Assembly: GCA_910591455.2 (NCBI GenBank) | Contig: OU342805.1 | Location: 26,635,147-26,699,146 of the forward strand | Reading direction: 5' to 3' | Source: Pholis gunnellus | Taxonomy: Eukaryota > Chordata > Actinopteri > Perciformes > Pholidae | DNA length: 64,000 nucleotides | In this document: piece after piece, positions 23,826 through 35,112 of the stretch | Layout of the letters: every line of letters starts with the position of its first letter | How positions within the stretch are numbered: position 1 is the stretch's first letter | The notes under the pieces: generated by a model | What the model was told of the DNA's origin: nothing | The model's database searches: none | The model's input: only the letters and a program-made list of their open reading frames with translations | Program-made: the position numbers and the translations under genes

Positions 23826-26415
23826 ATCAGGAACACTCGGGTGTCAACCGGACCATTACCTGGATCAGGCTGTTTTGCTGGGCATGATGAACAAAGGACT
23901 TGATTTCCCAGGACAGAGCAGCAACAAGAGCAGGTGAAAGGTAAGATGGGGTCTGACTCGGAACCAGAGTTGTTGAGGATTTGTGGTTTGTGAATCTGAA
24001 TCTACCAAAGAACAAGGATCACCTGGCTTGCCTTGAGTTCAGACGTTTGGCGGTCTGGATGTAAAACAGGTTTTTGTGGTCTGTCCACATGATGGAGTAC
24101 AGAGCCTTCCAGCTAGTGACCCCATTCGTCAAGGGCCAGCTTAACAGATAGGAGTTCACAGTTGCCGATTTAGTAATTATTTTCTGCAGGCGAGAGTTTG
24201 CAGGAAAGGAATGCTCATGGGTGGAGCATATGATCACTTGGGGAACGTTGGGAAACAATAGCACCTACCCCATTGTCGGAGGCATCTACCTGCACAATGA
24301 ACTGGAGTTAATAGTGACCATAACCCTAACCCTAACCCTAACTCTTTGAGTTTCTGGAAAGCTGACCTGGCCTCAGGGGTCGATTGGAACGGAGTGGGGG
24401 TGTTAAGAGCAGTGAGGGGTGCTGGAAGACGTTGTAGGTGCGAATGAAACCCCTATAAAAGTTGTAACTTCCAAACTGTGACTGCCTTAACCTTTGAAGG
24501 ATCCATAAGCATCCGTCCCTGTGCAGTGATATAACCCAGAAAATACACAGAGGAAACATGGCACTCACATTTTTCAGCTTTGACAAAAAGCTTACTCTCA
24601 AGAACATGTTTCTGGTGAGTCTCAGGGTCCTTAGAAATAATCAAAACATCATCCAGATAGACTAAACGAAAGTGTACAATCCTATCCCTGAAAACACATA
24701 CTTGATCAGGTTCTGAAAAACAGCAGGGGCGTTAGTCAGACCAAAAGGCACTAAATACTCAAAGTGGCCCAGTGGTGTGTTGAACACTGTTTTCCACTCG
24801 TCTTCCTCCCTGATGTGGATAAGGTGGTAGGCATTTTGGAGGTTGAGTTTGGTAAACACCGTGGCACAATGGAGAGGGTAAAAAGTAGAACTGATGGCTG
24901 ACGAGGGATATTTGTTTTTCACAGTGGTGTTCAGTCCACGGAAGTCTATGCATGGTCTCAGTGACCATTCCAAAACCAGCATCCACTAGAGATGAAGGTC
25001 TTAAAATACTTGCAGCCAGGGTGTCCTAAATGTAATTTTCCGTCATACTCAGGAGGTTAAACAACCGGCTGCTGGGAAGACGAGTCCCAGGCTGGAGGCA
25101 TGGTGTTTACTGTAGACGGAAGCAAGGTTGTGGCGCACAGGAGGAACTACAGAGAGGTCCAGAGGTTCAGAGATGGACTGCGTCATGGAAAAAACAGGAA
25201 GGAGCAGAATGTAGACAGTTAGCATGGCAAAAGGAATTCAAGGTATACCTTTCCCAAGGACTAGTCTATCTGTGGGTTGTGCAGCTTTACCCAAGGATGA
25301 CTGAGAACAAGGGGGAGAGGGCTGTCAATAATGTGTCAACTGATCTTTTTCTGGTCATTACCTAAGAGGCGTGGAGTTAAAGGAACAATGTTTTTACCAA
25401 ACCCGTGCAAAGACCTGTCTGTTGAGAGCGTTGACCTTTAGAGGAGAATCTAAAGGAACAGCGTCAGGGTTCAATTGGGTTACTGTCTCTTGATCTGAAA
25501 AACTCTCATCTGCGCTTGCGCTTATGAGAGCAAGGAAGGGTAATGGACTGACCTTGCACACAAGGACATCATTTAACAAAGATCTGAGGGGAGATGGGCA
25601 GGTTATGTGACTCAGCAGTATATCTCCTACTACTGCCGAGCCTCCCCTTTTTCCAGGCATAATGGAGGGGACAAAATGGCCGGCCTGACCACTCTACAAA
25701 CAGCTCTTGGAGTTAATTCGCAGATGTCTTTCCTCTGGAAAGATACGGTTCCCGGCTGAGCGGCATAGGTTCCAGGCCTGAAAAACCCTTGGGGGGAGAG
25801 ACAGTCGGGGGGAAGAGCAAGGCAAAACTGCAGGTGTTGTTGTGGGCAATGTATCTCTACCAGCTCTTTCCCTCTGATGCTCAAGAAGGCTGTTGTCAAT
25901 ATGGATAGCAAGATATATCAAGGGCACTTGATGGATTCAGACAGGGCATTCAGAAAAAAGCTGCCTTGCACAGATGAAATGACCAAAGACTTAATTTCTT
26001 CCTTGAAACAGGATAAGGAAAAACAGAAGGGGGGGCTGTTTTTCCAGGAAAGTGCAGCTCAGCGGAGGCAGACAATCAGGTAGGAGATTTTAGCCCAATC
26101 ACTGTCATACGTACAGGATTGTTGCTTGAATACTAGCCAACACTGAACCATAAATGCTCTGCAGGCTCTGAGGTCACCATCATATGACACAGCGGTAGCA
26201 ACAAAGGAATCACAGGAAGGAGGAGAGGGGCTGGTGGATCGCTTCACTGGACTAATGGCTGGTTGTAGACTCTGGACAATGAATTGGCTCTGTAGGTTAA
26301 ACAAGGTCTGTGACATCTCCGGTACTTGAGTTAGCAGGGTCCTGAGGACTTGGTCATGTTGTCCGAGCAGGGCGCCTTGACCAGTCTGTTGACTGTGTCT
26401 GCTTGGTTCATGACT
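23826..26415 (-). mobile_element. Decayed Ty3/gypsy LTR retrotransposon (gag-pol remnant)
   Basis: On the minus strand, parts appear in gypsy order. Near 26415-26060: gag start (MNQADTVNRL) and capsid-like text (SYDGDLRACRAFMVQCWLVF). Near 25700: a zinc-knuckle approach. About 25650-25394: a protease-like end (PLDSPLKVNALNRQVF). About 24980-24640: reverse transcriptase (RPCIDFRGLNTTVKNKYP, LGHFEYLVPFGLTNAPAVFQ, and a DDVLI motif at about 24650). About 24600-24340: the thumb region. About 24300-23830: RNase H-like text. Stops and frameshifts separate these blocks and no paired LTRs are evident, so it cannot move itself. The gag wording resembles sushi-type elements. No integrase was found. Confidence 0.8.
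24321..24342 (+). repeat. Short interstitial telomere-like repeat
   Basis: The sequence is (TAACCC) three times followed by TAAC, that is the vertebrate telomere hexamer in CCCTAA orientation, inside the gypsy remnant. Confidence 0.85.
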
Positions 26416-26619
26416 GGCCAGATCGTGCTGTTACGAGGGCTGGAGAACAGGGGAACCAAAGAGCAAACACAGACGAGGAGGCAGGGATGATATTAAGTGC
26501 TTTAATGCAGAGTTTAAGGATTGGGATATTGAGCCGGGCAAGAGCAGGGCAGAGGGAAGGACTAGACGCTTTGAGAATCGGGCTTGTGGTTGATTGTGGC
26601 GGGGTGAGCAAGGGGTGCA

Positions 26620-26880
26620 AAGGGTGAGCCGTGACTCGTGCAGGGAATCCAGAGTAGTACACTACATGTTATCATTCCCCTATTCACACACATTTTCACA
26701 CTGATAACGTAGGATACAATGCAAGGTGCCGCCTACACATCAGGATGCATGGACTAGAAGGACCGGGGATCAAACCGCCGATCTTCCGATTTTGAGGTTG
26801 GATACTTTTACACAGATAGACGGGGAGCTGTCTCATCCTCACAGAGACACTGAGTAAAAGACAATACTTCTCAAGACTTT
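26620..26880 (-). repeat. tRNA-derived SINE remnant
   Basis: On the minus strand the order is: a TCGGAAGATCGGCGGTTTGATCCCC-like B box, then CCATGCATCCTGATGTGTAG, GGCACCTTGCATTGTA and ATCAGTGTGAAAATGTGTGT. This follows a SINE consensus seen widely in teleosts. The A box part is degraded. Confidence 0.65.
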
Positions 26881-26890
26881 TTTTTCGTAA

Positions 26891-27708
26891 GGTGCGTTCA
26901 CACCAAACGCGATGAACGCGATGAACGCGGCGCGATTACATACAAAGTCTATGTACGCGGCGCGTTTCGCGCGTCAAAACGCCGAAACGCCGAAACGCCC
27001 CAAATGCAGAAGTTGAAATATTTGAACTTCTGCGAAAAAATCGCGTGACGCTCCAGCGCGATAGCCAATCAGCGTTGAGTTGCTCTCCCCGTCATCAGTG
27101 AAGTCCTGCCGTTGCTAAATCAGAAAATAAATGCTGTAGCCGCCATGTTCACCCAGAGCTCTACCATACCTCATATCAGTAGAGACCGGACCAAACTATG
27201 TGTAGACATGTGTGTGTGTAAACCATATGGTACAAACAATGAATAGACGCTGCCGTATTTACGTCTATATGACGTTATCCTGAGTGTTGATGGAGCTGCT
27301 ATAATGTTAGCATAGCCTAGCACCGATCGATCCGAGCTTCATTGATAAAACAAGTACAAATCGGCATCATTACGTAGTTATTTCGGAGTCCCTTTTTGTC
27401 GGTTTATTGCCGTTAAATCACAGCCAAGTCAGTTTATAGTGTGTTCATACAGCTGTAGTAAACAGCCGACGTGTGGCTCGCTAGACACAGTGAGCTCGAT
27501 GAAATCCACGGAGCTCCTCCGGACTATGTTATGAACCAGACATGACGGCGTTTAGTTCCCCGTGATATCTGGGACTTCCACAACACGTACTGAGCAGAAA
27601 TAGAGGCTATTTTTCTACGGTTGATGGCGGACATTTGAACAGCTTTCAGGCCGATAAGCCACGCCCCCTTTTCGGCGCGTTCAGCGCGATGCACGCGAAT
27701 GAACACAA
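26891..27708. mobile_element. GC-rich MITE-like element with CG-rich inverted termini
   Basis: The left end reads GGTGCGTTCACACCAAACGC, followed by GATGAACGCGATGAACGCGG. The reverse complement of the right end reads GTGTTCATTCGCGTGCATCG, followed by CGCTGAACGCGCCG. The two ends are similar but imperfect inverted termini. No transposase frame lies between them. The left motif is typical of non-autonomous fish elements that I would place near PIF/Harbinger. A TAA flanks the left end, but a matching right target duplication is not clear. Confidence 0.5.
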
Positions 27709-27904
27709 ATAGTCCCCGGCGATGCTTTTATACTTTTATTCAAACAAGTTACAAGTCTCAAACAACATTGAGTTTTATAAACTTAGCTCGGGAACAAGGA
27801 CCACGCCCCGAACTATCTCATTTCCTCCGCACAAAGTATTTAAGCATAACTCACCCATTGACTCAGCTTCAACAACCCTCCCCCAACCCCTTTTTCTTTC
27901 TATA

Positions 27905-28140
27905 TTTCTTCCTTCCTCTTTCTCTCTATCTCTCTCTCTCGCTCTCTCTCCCTCTCTCTCACTTGATTACAGGAACAACGGGGAACTCCGGATAATCAGA
28001 GTTTTCCTTCCTTACCCAACATCCTTTCATCCCAGGACCCTCATCCTCATCCCTTCATCCCTTACCTTCATCCCTTCATCCCAGGACCCTCATCCCTTCA
28101 TCCCTTACCCTATATCCCTTCATCCCTTCGACCCTCATCA
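27905..28140 (+). repeat. (CT)n and imperfect TTCATCCC tandem repeat
   Basis: A run of TCTCTCTC units (about 27918-27962) is followed, from about 28020, by irregular repeats of CATCCCTTCATCCC and AGGACCCTCATCCC. Open frames of 98 and 153 codons across it have repeat-driven composition and no domain. I treat them as non-coding. Confidence 0.7.
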
Positions 28141-28454
28141 AACAAATATCATCAATTCTTTGAAGTCTTGTCACTTAAAATGACCGACTGAAAATATCAA
28201 AGAGGGAAATTTTTTTTGAGGATTTTCAAAGTAAATTATATCAACAATTCGTTACAAGTTGTTAAAATTTCACAATAAAGTACAATAAAGTTACAATTTA
28301 CAGAAACACTTTACTTGTATGTGAACATTTGATACTGTTTTATATATATTGATATACTTGTCTATTCTTTCACCTAGTTTTTACATTTTATGTAAATGTT
28401 TATTTTATTGTATATTATATTTTATTTCTATCTTCCTGTAAACTGTTGTGAATC

Positions 28455-28640
28455 ATTGAGAGCAACTTAAAACCACAGAATCCTTTCATGTGTCCGCTTG
28501 ATTTTTGTCTTATTTTGACTATCAAGCAGGAAGTTCAGTTGAACAGACAGGAAGTTAAAGCAGCTCTGAAGACTTTCACTTTTCAGTTTTACTGAATGTT
28601 AACCCTCAATCATCTGACAGACAAACAGAGATCAATAAAG
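28455..28640 (-). repeat. 3' flank of TRIM copy 4, shared with copy 3
   Basis: This is the same text as 21311-21480 (GAGAGCAACTTAAAACCACA, GTTCAGTTGAACAGACAGGA), with scattered substitutions. It marks the boundary of the duplicated unit. Confidence 0.7.
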
Positions 28641-28743
28641 TTCTCGTGCATGTACACAATCTACATAAACAGATGGACTCATATTCACTTTTAAAAAGTG
28701 AAGAGTTGTTTACTAATCACCACCTTCAAAACTAAAGTCTCTA

Positions 28744-30129
28744 TCAGACCTGTTGTTTTGTCACACAGACCTTCCGTGGTGATATCTTCACTTCATCTTG
28801 AGTGTGAATGAATGGAAACATCCTCTCAGTGAAAGTGTGTGTGAAGGTGTATATGTGTGTAATAGTATCGGGATCAGAGAACGACAACTTTCCTCTGTGC
28901 CAGTCCAGATTCACTCTGATCCTCTGGAGCTTCTTCTGCACTAAGAGATCAGTGGATGGAGCTGATGGCGACCATACTGAGTATTTATCTTCATCAAACA
29001 ATATCCCCCATAATCCAGACTGTATCCGTCCCTTCCTCTGGACAGACTCCACTGACACACCCACTAACCAGACTGTACTGTCTCCTACCTCGACATCCCA
29101 GCTGTGAGTCCCTGAGTTAAATCCTTCAGAGCCCAGAACAGACCAGTATTCATCAAACCTCTCTGGATTATTAGGAAGCTGCTGTTCCTCTCCTTGTCTC
29201 ACACTGGTCAGATCTTCAGACAGGATGAGGTCTGAACGAGCAGTGTTTGGGTCCAGAATCAGAGGAGTGTAGGAGACCATGTCCTTCATCTTGTTCCAGA
29301 TGTTGAAGGTCAGGTTGCCCAGGTGTTTGGCCTCGTCTATCAGAGCTCCTGAGAGCAGCTGTGGATCCTCCAGCAGGGGGCGCTGCTGGACTCTTTCCAC
29401 TGCAGCCTTGTAGTTGTTCAGGAATGAGACGTCTTCAGCTCTCAGCTCGTCCTCTGTGGCTCTGACTGTGTCTGAAAGACCTGCTATCTCTCTGTTCAGA
29501 GCCTCCATCTTCTCCTTCATCATCTGACTCTTCTGCTCCTCTTCCTCCCTCAGTGCAGCCATCCTGGCCTCCTCTTCCTCCTCTAGAAACTGGTGAAGCT
29601 TCTTAAACTGCTCCTTAATCTGCCTCTCTGTGCGTCGGGCCTGGACCTTCATGTGTTCTGCTGTTTGATCAGACTTCACTTTAACTTCTTCATAAACCTT
29701 TAACTTCTCCTTTAAGGGCTCCAGAGCTTCCTGAAGGTTCTTCTTGTGTTGTCGAGCAGCTTCATTGATGGGTCTGAATCTGTGGTCGCTGTGTTTCTCT
29801 GAATCTCTGCAGACGACACACACTGGCTGCTGATGGTCCAGACAGAAGAGTTTGAGTTTCTCAGAGTGCAGACTGCAGAGAGTCTCTGAAGCTCTCTGAT
29901 CTCTCTCCAGTAAGAAGGACTCACACAGGTTCTTTATAACCAGACTAACAGGTGGATCTGACTTTGAAGATCTTCTCTTACAAACTGGACACTCCTGAGT
30001 TGGTTTCTCTCTCCACCAGCTCTTCAGACAGTCTTTACAGAAGCTGTGGCTACATGACAGAACAACAGGATCTCTAAAGACTTCATGACAGACCGGACAG
30101 CAGAGATCCTCCTCTGATCTGGAAGCCAT
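28744..30129 (-). CDS. TRIM E3 ubiquitin ligase (copy 4)
   Basis: This encodes 461 residues: RING at 11-50 (CCPVCHEV ... CPVCKRR) with all eight zinc ligands, B-box 2 at about 85-116, coiled coil (IKEQFKKLHQFLEEEEEARM), PRY-SPRY from about 286. SPRY-specific segments are RQGEEQQLPNNPERFDEYWS, STVWLVGVSVESVQRKGRI and FDEDKYSVWSPSAPSTDLLV. The tail reads KISPRKVCVTKQQV. The upstream leader is type B (shared with copies 2 and 5), unlike the neighbouring copy 3. It is probably a working ligase. The target cannot be read from sequence. Confidence 0.93.
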   Translation of the reverse strand: MASRSEEDLCCPVCHEVFRDPVVLSCSHSFCKDCLKSWWREKPTQECPVCKRRSSKSDPPVSLVIKNLCESFLLERDQRASETLCSLHSEKLKLFCLDHQQPVCVVCRDSEKHSDHRFRPINEAARQHKKNLQEALEPLKEKLKVYEEVKVKSDQTAEHMKVQARRTERQIKEQFKKLHQFLEEEEEARMAALREEEEQKSQMMKEKMEALNREIAGLSDTVRATEDELRAEDVSFLNNYKAAVERVQQRPLLEDPQLLSGALIDEAKHLGNLTFNIWNKMKDMVSYTPLILDPNTARSDLILSEDLTSVRQGEEQQLPNNPERFDEYWSVLGSEGFNSGTHSWDVEVGDSTVWLVGVSVESVQRKGRIQSGLWGILFDEDKYSVWSPSAPSTDLLVQKKLQRIRVNLDWHRGKLSFSDPDTITHIYTFTHTFTERMFPFIHTQDEVKISPRKVCVTKQQV

Positions 30130-30189
30130 TTAGTCTCTGAGTGAAGCTGAAAACACAGAAAGTACATCAGTCATGGCTCCCCTCCCTCC

Positions 30190-30430
30190 TCTACTAACTT
30201 CACTGTTTTTAGTCAAACTCACATTCAGTGTGTGGAGCGTCAGCAGGTTGAAGCAGCAGTGTTGTAGTTTTCCTCTTTTCTCTCCTGTAGATGAACTCAC
30301 TCAGAGGAAGTTGTTAGTTTGGTCTGAAGGTGAATCTGATCGTCTCTCTCTCAGTCTGTGTGTCTCTTTAGTGAGGAAGAATCACAAACTGTTTCTCTTA
30401 AGTGAATCAGGTGAGGGGTGGAGCTTTGTC
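30190..30430 (-). promoter_or_regulatory. TRIM copy 4 promoter/5' non-coding exon (type B leader)
   Basis: The minus-strand text corresponds to 5560-5790 and 41145-41370, including the ACTGAAT-GTGAGT donor near 30224. The acceptor TTTTCAG ends at 30147, 17 bases before the ATG. Confidence 0.55.
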
Positions 30431-30639
30431 ACTCCTCTTCCGATAAATGCTTTTCCTGTAACACAGGGGTGTGTTTCATTCCACATACACCTACCACGCC
30501 TCTACAGCTCACTGGTTAACAGGTTTTATCTGCATAAGGAACATTTTCACCTTCATTGACCTTTACTGTTTACTGTTACTATGATCAACAATCAAAATCC
30601 TACTATTCTTACAAACATGATTAAATATTAGTTGATACT

Positions 30640-30900
30640 TTACTTTGAAAACCATCAAGTTAAAACACTCAACTTGTTCTTCTATTGAAACTTCTAAATT
30701 CTCCAATATCATGTTTCCACGTTATATAACCTGATCAGAGGTCTGATTGATTGATTATCACTGGTAGCATCGTATGTTAGAGTTTAAAGTGTTTCTATCA
30801 AACACACATCATCAATTCTTTGAGGTCTTGTTACTTAAAATGACCGACTGAAAATATCAAAGAGGGAAGTTCAGGATGATGGTTTTCAAAGTAAAATATA
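30640..30900 (-). repeat. Inverted copy of the TRIM copy 2 3' flank
   Basis: Nearly base-for-base reverse complement of 7380-7590 (for example TATCACTGGTAGCATCGTAT here against ATACGATGCTACCAGTGATA there). It lies on the 5' side of copy 4, so the duplicated unit was broken and rejoined. Confidence 0.75.
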
Positions 30901-31009
30901 TCAGCGCTTTAAATTGGGAGTAGTTAAAATTTCACAATAAAGTATTCAGTGGTTTCTAACATTCAAACCTTTCTTTGCTTCCATATGTTTCAACCTAATA
31001 CTTGTGCAC

Positions 31010-31310
31010 TTTTACTCAAGCAACATTTCAGTGCAGAACGTTTACTTGTAACATTACATTTTTACATTGTGGTATTACTGCGTTTACCTAAAAGTACTTT
31101 TACATTCTGAAAGGAGCTATTTGCTTCAGTAATTTAAGTACGTGCTGCTTAAGTATTTGCTTCCAAGGTAAGGCTCTGAGAGGAGCCATTTGGTATCAAG
31201 AGTACTTCAACTTTTACATTTGACTCACTTCTACTTCATTAAACTAAGAGTTACAATGCAGGACGTTTGTTATTGAGTATTTTTACTTTGAGTTACTTTG
31301 AAAAATGAAA
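31010..31310. repeat. AGTACTTTTACT-rich dispersed repeat
   Basis: Phrases such as TTTACTCAAGCAACATTTCA and AAAAGTACTTTTACATTCTG belong to a short AT-rich repeat that is very common in teleosts. Similar text is near 33100-33365, 33975-34145, 37030-37150, 40180-40300, 45340-45830, 53040-53480 and 61555-61640. Confidence 0.5.
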
Positions 31311-31746
31311 TCCTCCTTGCAATATGAAGCATATACTGTGGTGAGAATGTCAGTTATTGGAGAAGCCTGCGATGCTCATTTCCATCAGTACAAAGTGTCG
31401 GAGGGTGGAGCAGGTCCTCTCATTGTTCCTGGATCGAGGCTTCCCTCTGCAGGGGAGAGAGAGGAGGAGGAGGAGGAATGCATTGTCACACACCGTGAAT
31501 GGAAGCGAGACAATAATAAGTGTGCTCGCACGCTTCAAATGGTATTTTTTTTCTCACCGACAAAACTCAGTGAACAGATCGACACAAGTTCAACGGTCGG
31601 ATATCCAGCGTTTTTTAGCGTCGCACTGAAGCGGCTGCCATATTCACATGGAAATGCTAAGCCGCTTATTACCATACGGACGCACTTACAGGCAATAAAG
31701 TGCAAGGGAAACTGGGACACACGCTTCACAGTTGTCGGCTCTGAAT

Positions 31747-31755
31747 GGTGTGTGT

Positions 31756-31806
<51 letters not shown>
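31747..31806 (+). repeat. (GT)n microsatellite
   Basis: About 30 GT units. The 207- and 109-codon frames around it are of repeat origin. Confidence 0.95.
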
Positions 31807-31809
<3 letters not shown>

Positions 31810-32319
31810 GAAGCCTGTCTTTGTGCACCGAGCAGCAGCTGGACCTTTCACTCGCTGACGACATGTTTTACTCTGCCGACACCAATCTCCCGCCAAAAAT
31901 ACAGAACTCTCAAAGACACAAGCGGTGAACAGTTATTGTCATCTGATTAAACTACATATTGTGCATGAAGTACTCAGATACAAATACTACTACCCTCTAC
32001 GGCTGGTCGATATGTAGGAAATCAAATATCACAATATTTTTGACCAAATATCAACGATATATATTTGTAGGGTTGACTATTGGTGCTTGGTACAAAATGT
32101 TTAGTTAGAATTTGTATGAATAATCAGTGATGTGATAATGACTAAGATTAAATAATAGAACAGTTTGGTAAGTTCAGATAAATTGCATCCTGTTACTGTA
32201 ATGCAGCCTTTAAACTAGCAAAAGACAGCACTTATGCCATTTTACGAAATCCAACATTTTAAAACGAATCATATGTCGATATCAATATAATAAGGATACG
32301 AGTATTTCTACTCTCTTAC

Positions 32320-32600
32320 AAGTAAAAGCCCTGAGAATTAAAAAAGCCAATATTGGACAGAGTAAAGGCTAAAACAGGTAATAAAAGGTGTTGAGTCACA
32401 TGCACCAACGTGAGATCTTTTGAGCAAGCGGCCATAACTTGGGGGCCAAAAGTATTGCGCAGTTTGTCGCGGCAGAACGCGAGATTTGGCCGTGGACAGA
32501 CGCAGAGGTGCACACTCAGTCACTCACGGATGCGGGCGCACGTGCGCGAGGGGTCGCGTGGTTCTCCTGGCGTAGATGATAATATAATAAAGTCAGGTGT
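32320..32600 (+). repeat. Unnamed interspersed repeat, copy A
   Basis: Shares an ordered set of phrases with 46690-46925: AATAAAAGGTGTT, GCCATAACT, GCCGTGGACAGACGCAGAGG (GACGG in the other), CTCACGGATGC, and CTCCTGGC followed by AGATGATAATA. Both copies lie in the same orientation and carry no protein frame. Confidence 0.6.
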
Positions 32601-33650
32601 GTTACATAATATCCAAGTTCTCTTCAACATTTGAATAGATAATGAACTAACTGCTGTCACAGGTGACGGGTGAGATATCCCCCCAACAGGTAACACTGAG
32701 CAGGTGCAGGATGTAAAGTACATGACGTAGTTAGAGACACGTCCAGATCACCGTCTCCAGACCGAGTACAACGCATTCCTGAGAGGGGGGGGGGGGCTCA
32801 ATGAGGAGCTGGGAACAGCCTGACCCCTGATCCTGGATCCAGAGACACGTCGTCACAGAAAAGACTCTCATGGGCGGAGAACTTGACTTTAGGTCAGGGT
32901 TCCGTTCTTTAGTTAGACGAGCTAGTGTTTTACTTTGACAGACGGACGGACGGAGGGACAGAGAGACTGAGAGACAGACAGTCAGACGGAAGGACAGACA
33001 GACGTTATAAGCAGCCGATTACTAACAAGTTCAACACATCAAGCTAAAAGGTGAAGACATGTTGTAAAGTGTCCACCACTTCTTTAATATCATTTAAAAC
33101 AATCTAAAGTGAAAGTCCTGCATTCAAAATTGAAGTAAAAGCACAACAGCAATCAAATCATAAAGTACCAAAAGTAAAAGCTCTCATGCAGAATGGTCCA
33201 AGTCAGAATAATATACATTATTAGTTAATTAAATATAGTCAAAGTGCAATATTACCACATGAGCTGCAGTGGAGTAGTAAGTAGCAGAGTAGCAGAAACG
33301 TACAAGTACAAGTACCTCAATATTGTACCTGTGTGAGAAAATGTACTACATTCCGTCACTGTCTGACATTAAGACATTTATTCACATTATCTCCGCCGTG
33401 TTTTCTTTGCTGTAATAAAACTCTCATTATCACACCTGCACACTCGGAGGTGTGTGCTGGGGGTCCATGTCTCATGTCTCATGCCCCCCCCCCCCCCGGT
33501 AGCCGTCCAGATGGCCCATTGAGGCCGGAGCATAATGAGGGTCTGGGGGATCAGTGGCGTCCGCCGCAGGGTGAATGGAGGGCTGAAGTGTGGGAACGAG
33601 GAGCCGCTCGCAGCTCTCACACATTCCTCAGTGCAGAGTGCTGTCTGGCG
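32601..33650. other. Spacer without gene
   Basis: Contains GACAGACGGACGG-type short repeats near 32935-33005, poly-G near 32786, poly-C near 33485 and AGTACTTTT-type repeat text. No coding support. Confidence 0.5.
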
Positions 33651-33655
33651 TGTGC

Positions 33656-33659
<4 letters not shown>

Positions 33660-33738
<79 letters not shown>
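33660..33738 (+). repeat. (GT)n microsatellite, long
   Basis: About 39 uninterrupted TG units. The open frames on both strands here (141, 142 and 97 codons of Cys-Val or Thr-His repeats) are artefacts of it. Confidence 0.95.
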
Positions 33739-33741
<3 letters not shown>

Positions 33742-34330
33742 CAGGGGGCCATCTCTGACTGGAGGGGGGGGGGGTGGAATGTGTTTATGTGTTTTTCATC
33801 TGCATATTGTGTCATGACTCACTTGTAAGAAATGCATCCTGAGGACCAGAGAGGAGAAAAGATTCCACCATCTGCCTCCTTCTGCACCTCCACGGTCATC
33901 GACACACGTCGACCATCTGACATCCTCACGTCACCACATGGATGTAAACAGAAAGACATGCAGCGTCCCGGTTAAAAAGTACAAGTAAAAGTAGGTAATT
34001 CTTCAACATCCCATGTAAAAGTACACTTTTTCTCAGCTTCAAAGTATATTCTCATTGTCCTACTGCTTTCTTCAAATTTTCCAGATTTGCAGGTACTTGT
34101 ACTTCACTTGAGTATTTTCATCTCCTGCTGCTTTATTTTCCTAAAAAGTTAAAAAGAGTAATTTATGAAATCAAACTTAAACCTGCAGGATATTTCATAT
34201 GTGCACGTTGTAGCTGTTTAATCAGAAAGTTAGTCTTGACTGGAGGTCCTATACTTTAGTGTGTGAGCAGGATCCCAACCTGCTTTCCCACACTCTCTTT
34301 CCCATTTATCACATATTCTCCTATAGAGGC

Positions 34331-34830
34331 NNNNNNNNNNNNNNNNNNNNNNNNNNNNNNNNNNNNNNNNNNNNNNNNNNNNNNNNNNNNNNNNNNNNNN
34401 NNNNNNNNNNNNNNNNNNNNNNNNNNNNNNNNNNNNNNNNNNNNNNNNNNNNNNNNNNNNNNNNNNNNNNNNNNNNNNNNNNNNNNNNNNNNNNNNNNNN
34501 NNNNNNNNNNNNNNNNNNNNNNNNNNNNNNNNNNNNNNNNNNNNNNNNNNNNNNNNNNNNNNNNNNNNNNNNNNNNNNNNNNNNNNNNNNNNNNNNNNNN
34601 NNNNNNNNNNNNNNNNNNNNNNNNNNNNNNNNNNNNNNNNNNNNNNNNNNNNNNNNNNNNNNNNNNNNNNNNNNNNNNNNNNNNNNNNNNNNNNNNNNNN
34701 NNNNNNNNNNNNNNNNNNNNNNNNNNNNNNNNNNNNNNNNNNNNNNNNNNNNNNNNNNNNNNNNNNNNNNNNNNNNNNNNNNNNNNNNNNNNNNNNNNNN
34801 NNNNNNNNNNNNNNNNNNNNNNNNNNNNNN
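34331..34830. other. Assembly gap (500 N)
   Basis: Exactly 500 N, probably a nominal gap size. It removes the bHLH-coding exons of the HES5-like gene whose first exon is at 34938-35000. Confidence 1.
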
Positions 34831-35000
34831 GCTGTTAGAGGGAACAGAACAATGAGGAGCTGGGTCAGAAGAGCCGCAGAGAGAATAAACAAAAAAATAT
34901 ATGAAGTGCCGTCGGACGGAAGAGAAGCAGGACTTACCTTGTGTCTGTCTCTGGTGGACGGCATTGAGATGGGAGAGTCTCTGGTGTTGCTCGGAGCCAT
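34831..35000 (-). CDS. HES5/her-like bHLH repressor, first exon only (rest lost in gap)
   Basis: Exon 1 (35000-34938) codes for 21 residues that start MAPSNTRDSPISMP and end DRHK. It is followed by donor GTAAGT, a 106-base intron and acceptor CTAACAG ending at 34832. Exon 2 begins with a single C at 34831, at the edge of the N run. HES5/her15-type proteins start MAPS/MAPT and have HKLRKP at this junction, so a C (from CTG, Leu) is what one expects. The missing part (basic region, helix-loop-helix, orange domain, WRPW) could fit in about 500 bases. The promoter upstream has an RBPJ-type site and a TATA box. HES5 proteins are Notch-induced nuclear repressors that hold progenitors undifferentiated. 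I have not seen the bHLH itself, so the call depends on exon 1, intron position, promoter and the HES-like neighbour. Confidence 0.7.
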
Positions 35001-35056
35001 TTGTTGGTTTGAGAGCAGAGCGAGCTGTGATGGGGACCCTGAGGAGCCCCCTCCTC

Positions 35057-35064
35057 TATTTATA
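35057..35064 (-). promoter_or_regulatory. TATA box of the HES5-like gene
   Basis: TATAAATA on the minus strand, 56 bases before the ATG at 35000. Confidence 0.75.
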
Positions 35065-35112
35065 GGAGCCACATTAGCATCACAAAGCCATGAGTCCCGG
35101 GCAGGATTAGCT

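Noticed and set aside
27699..28183. 98- and 153-codon Leu/Ser/Pro-rich frames
   Set aside because: Repeat-derived ((CT)n and TTCATCCC units), no domain, no splice or promoter context.
31305..31928. 207-codon frame on the plus strand
   Set aside because: Its length depends on a (GT)n array read as Cys-Val repeats, and no domain flanks it.
33333..33828. Three overlapping frames of 97-142 codons on both strands
   Set aside because: They are carried by a 79-base (GT)n microsatellite; no conserved protein segment.
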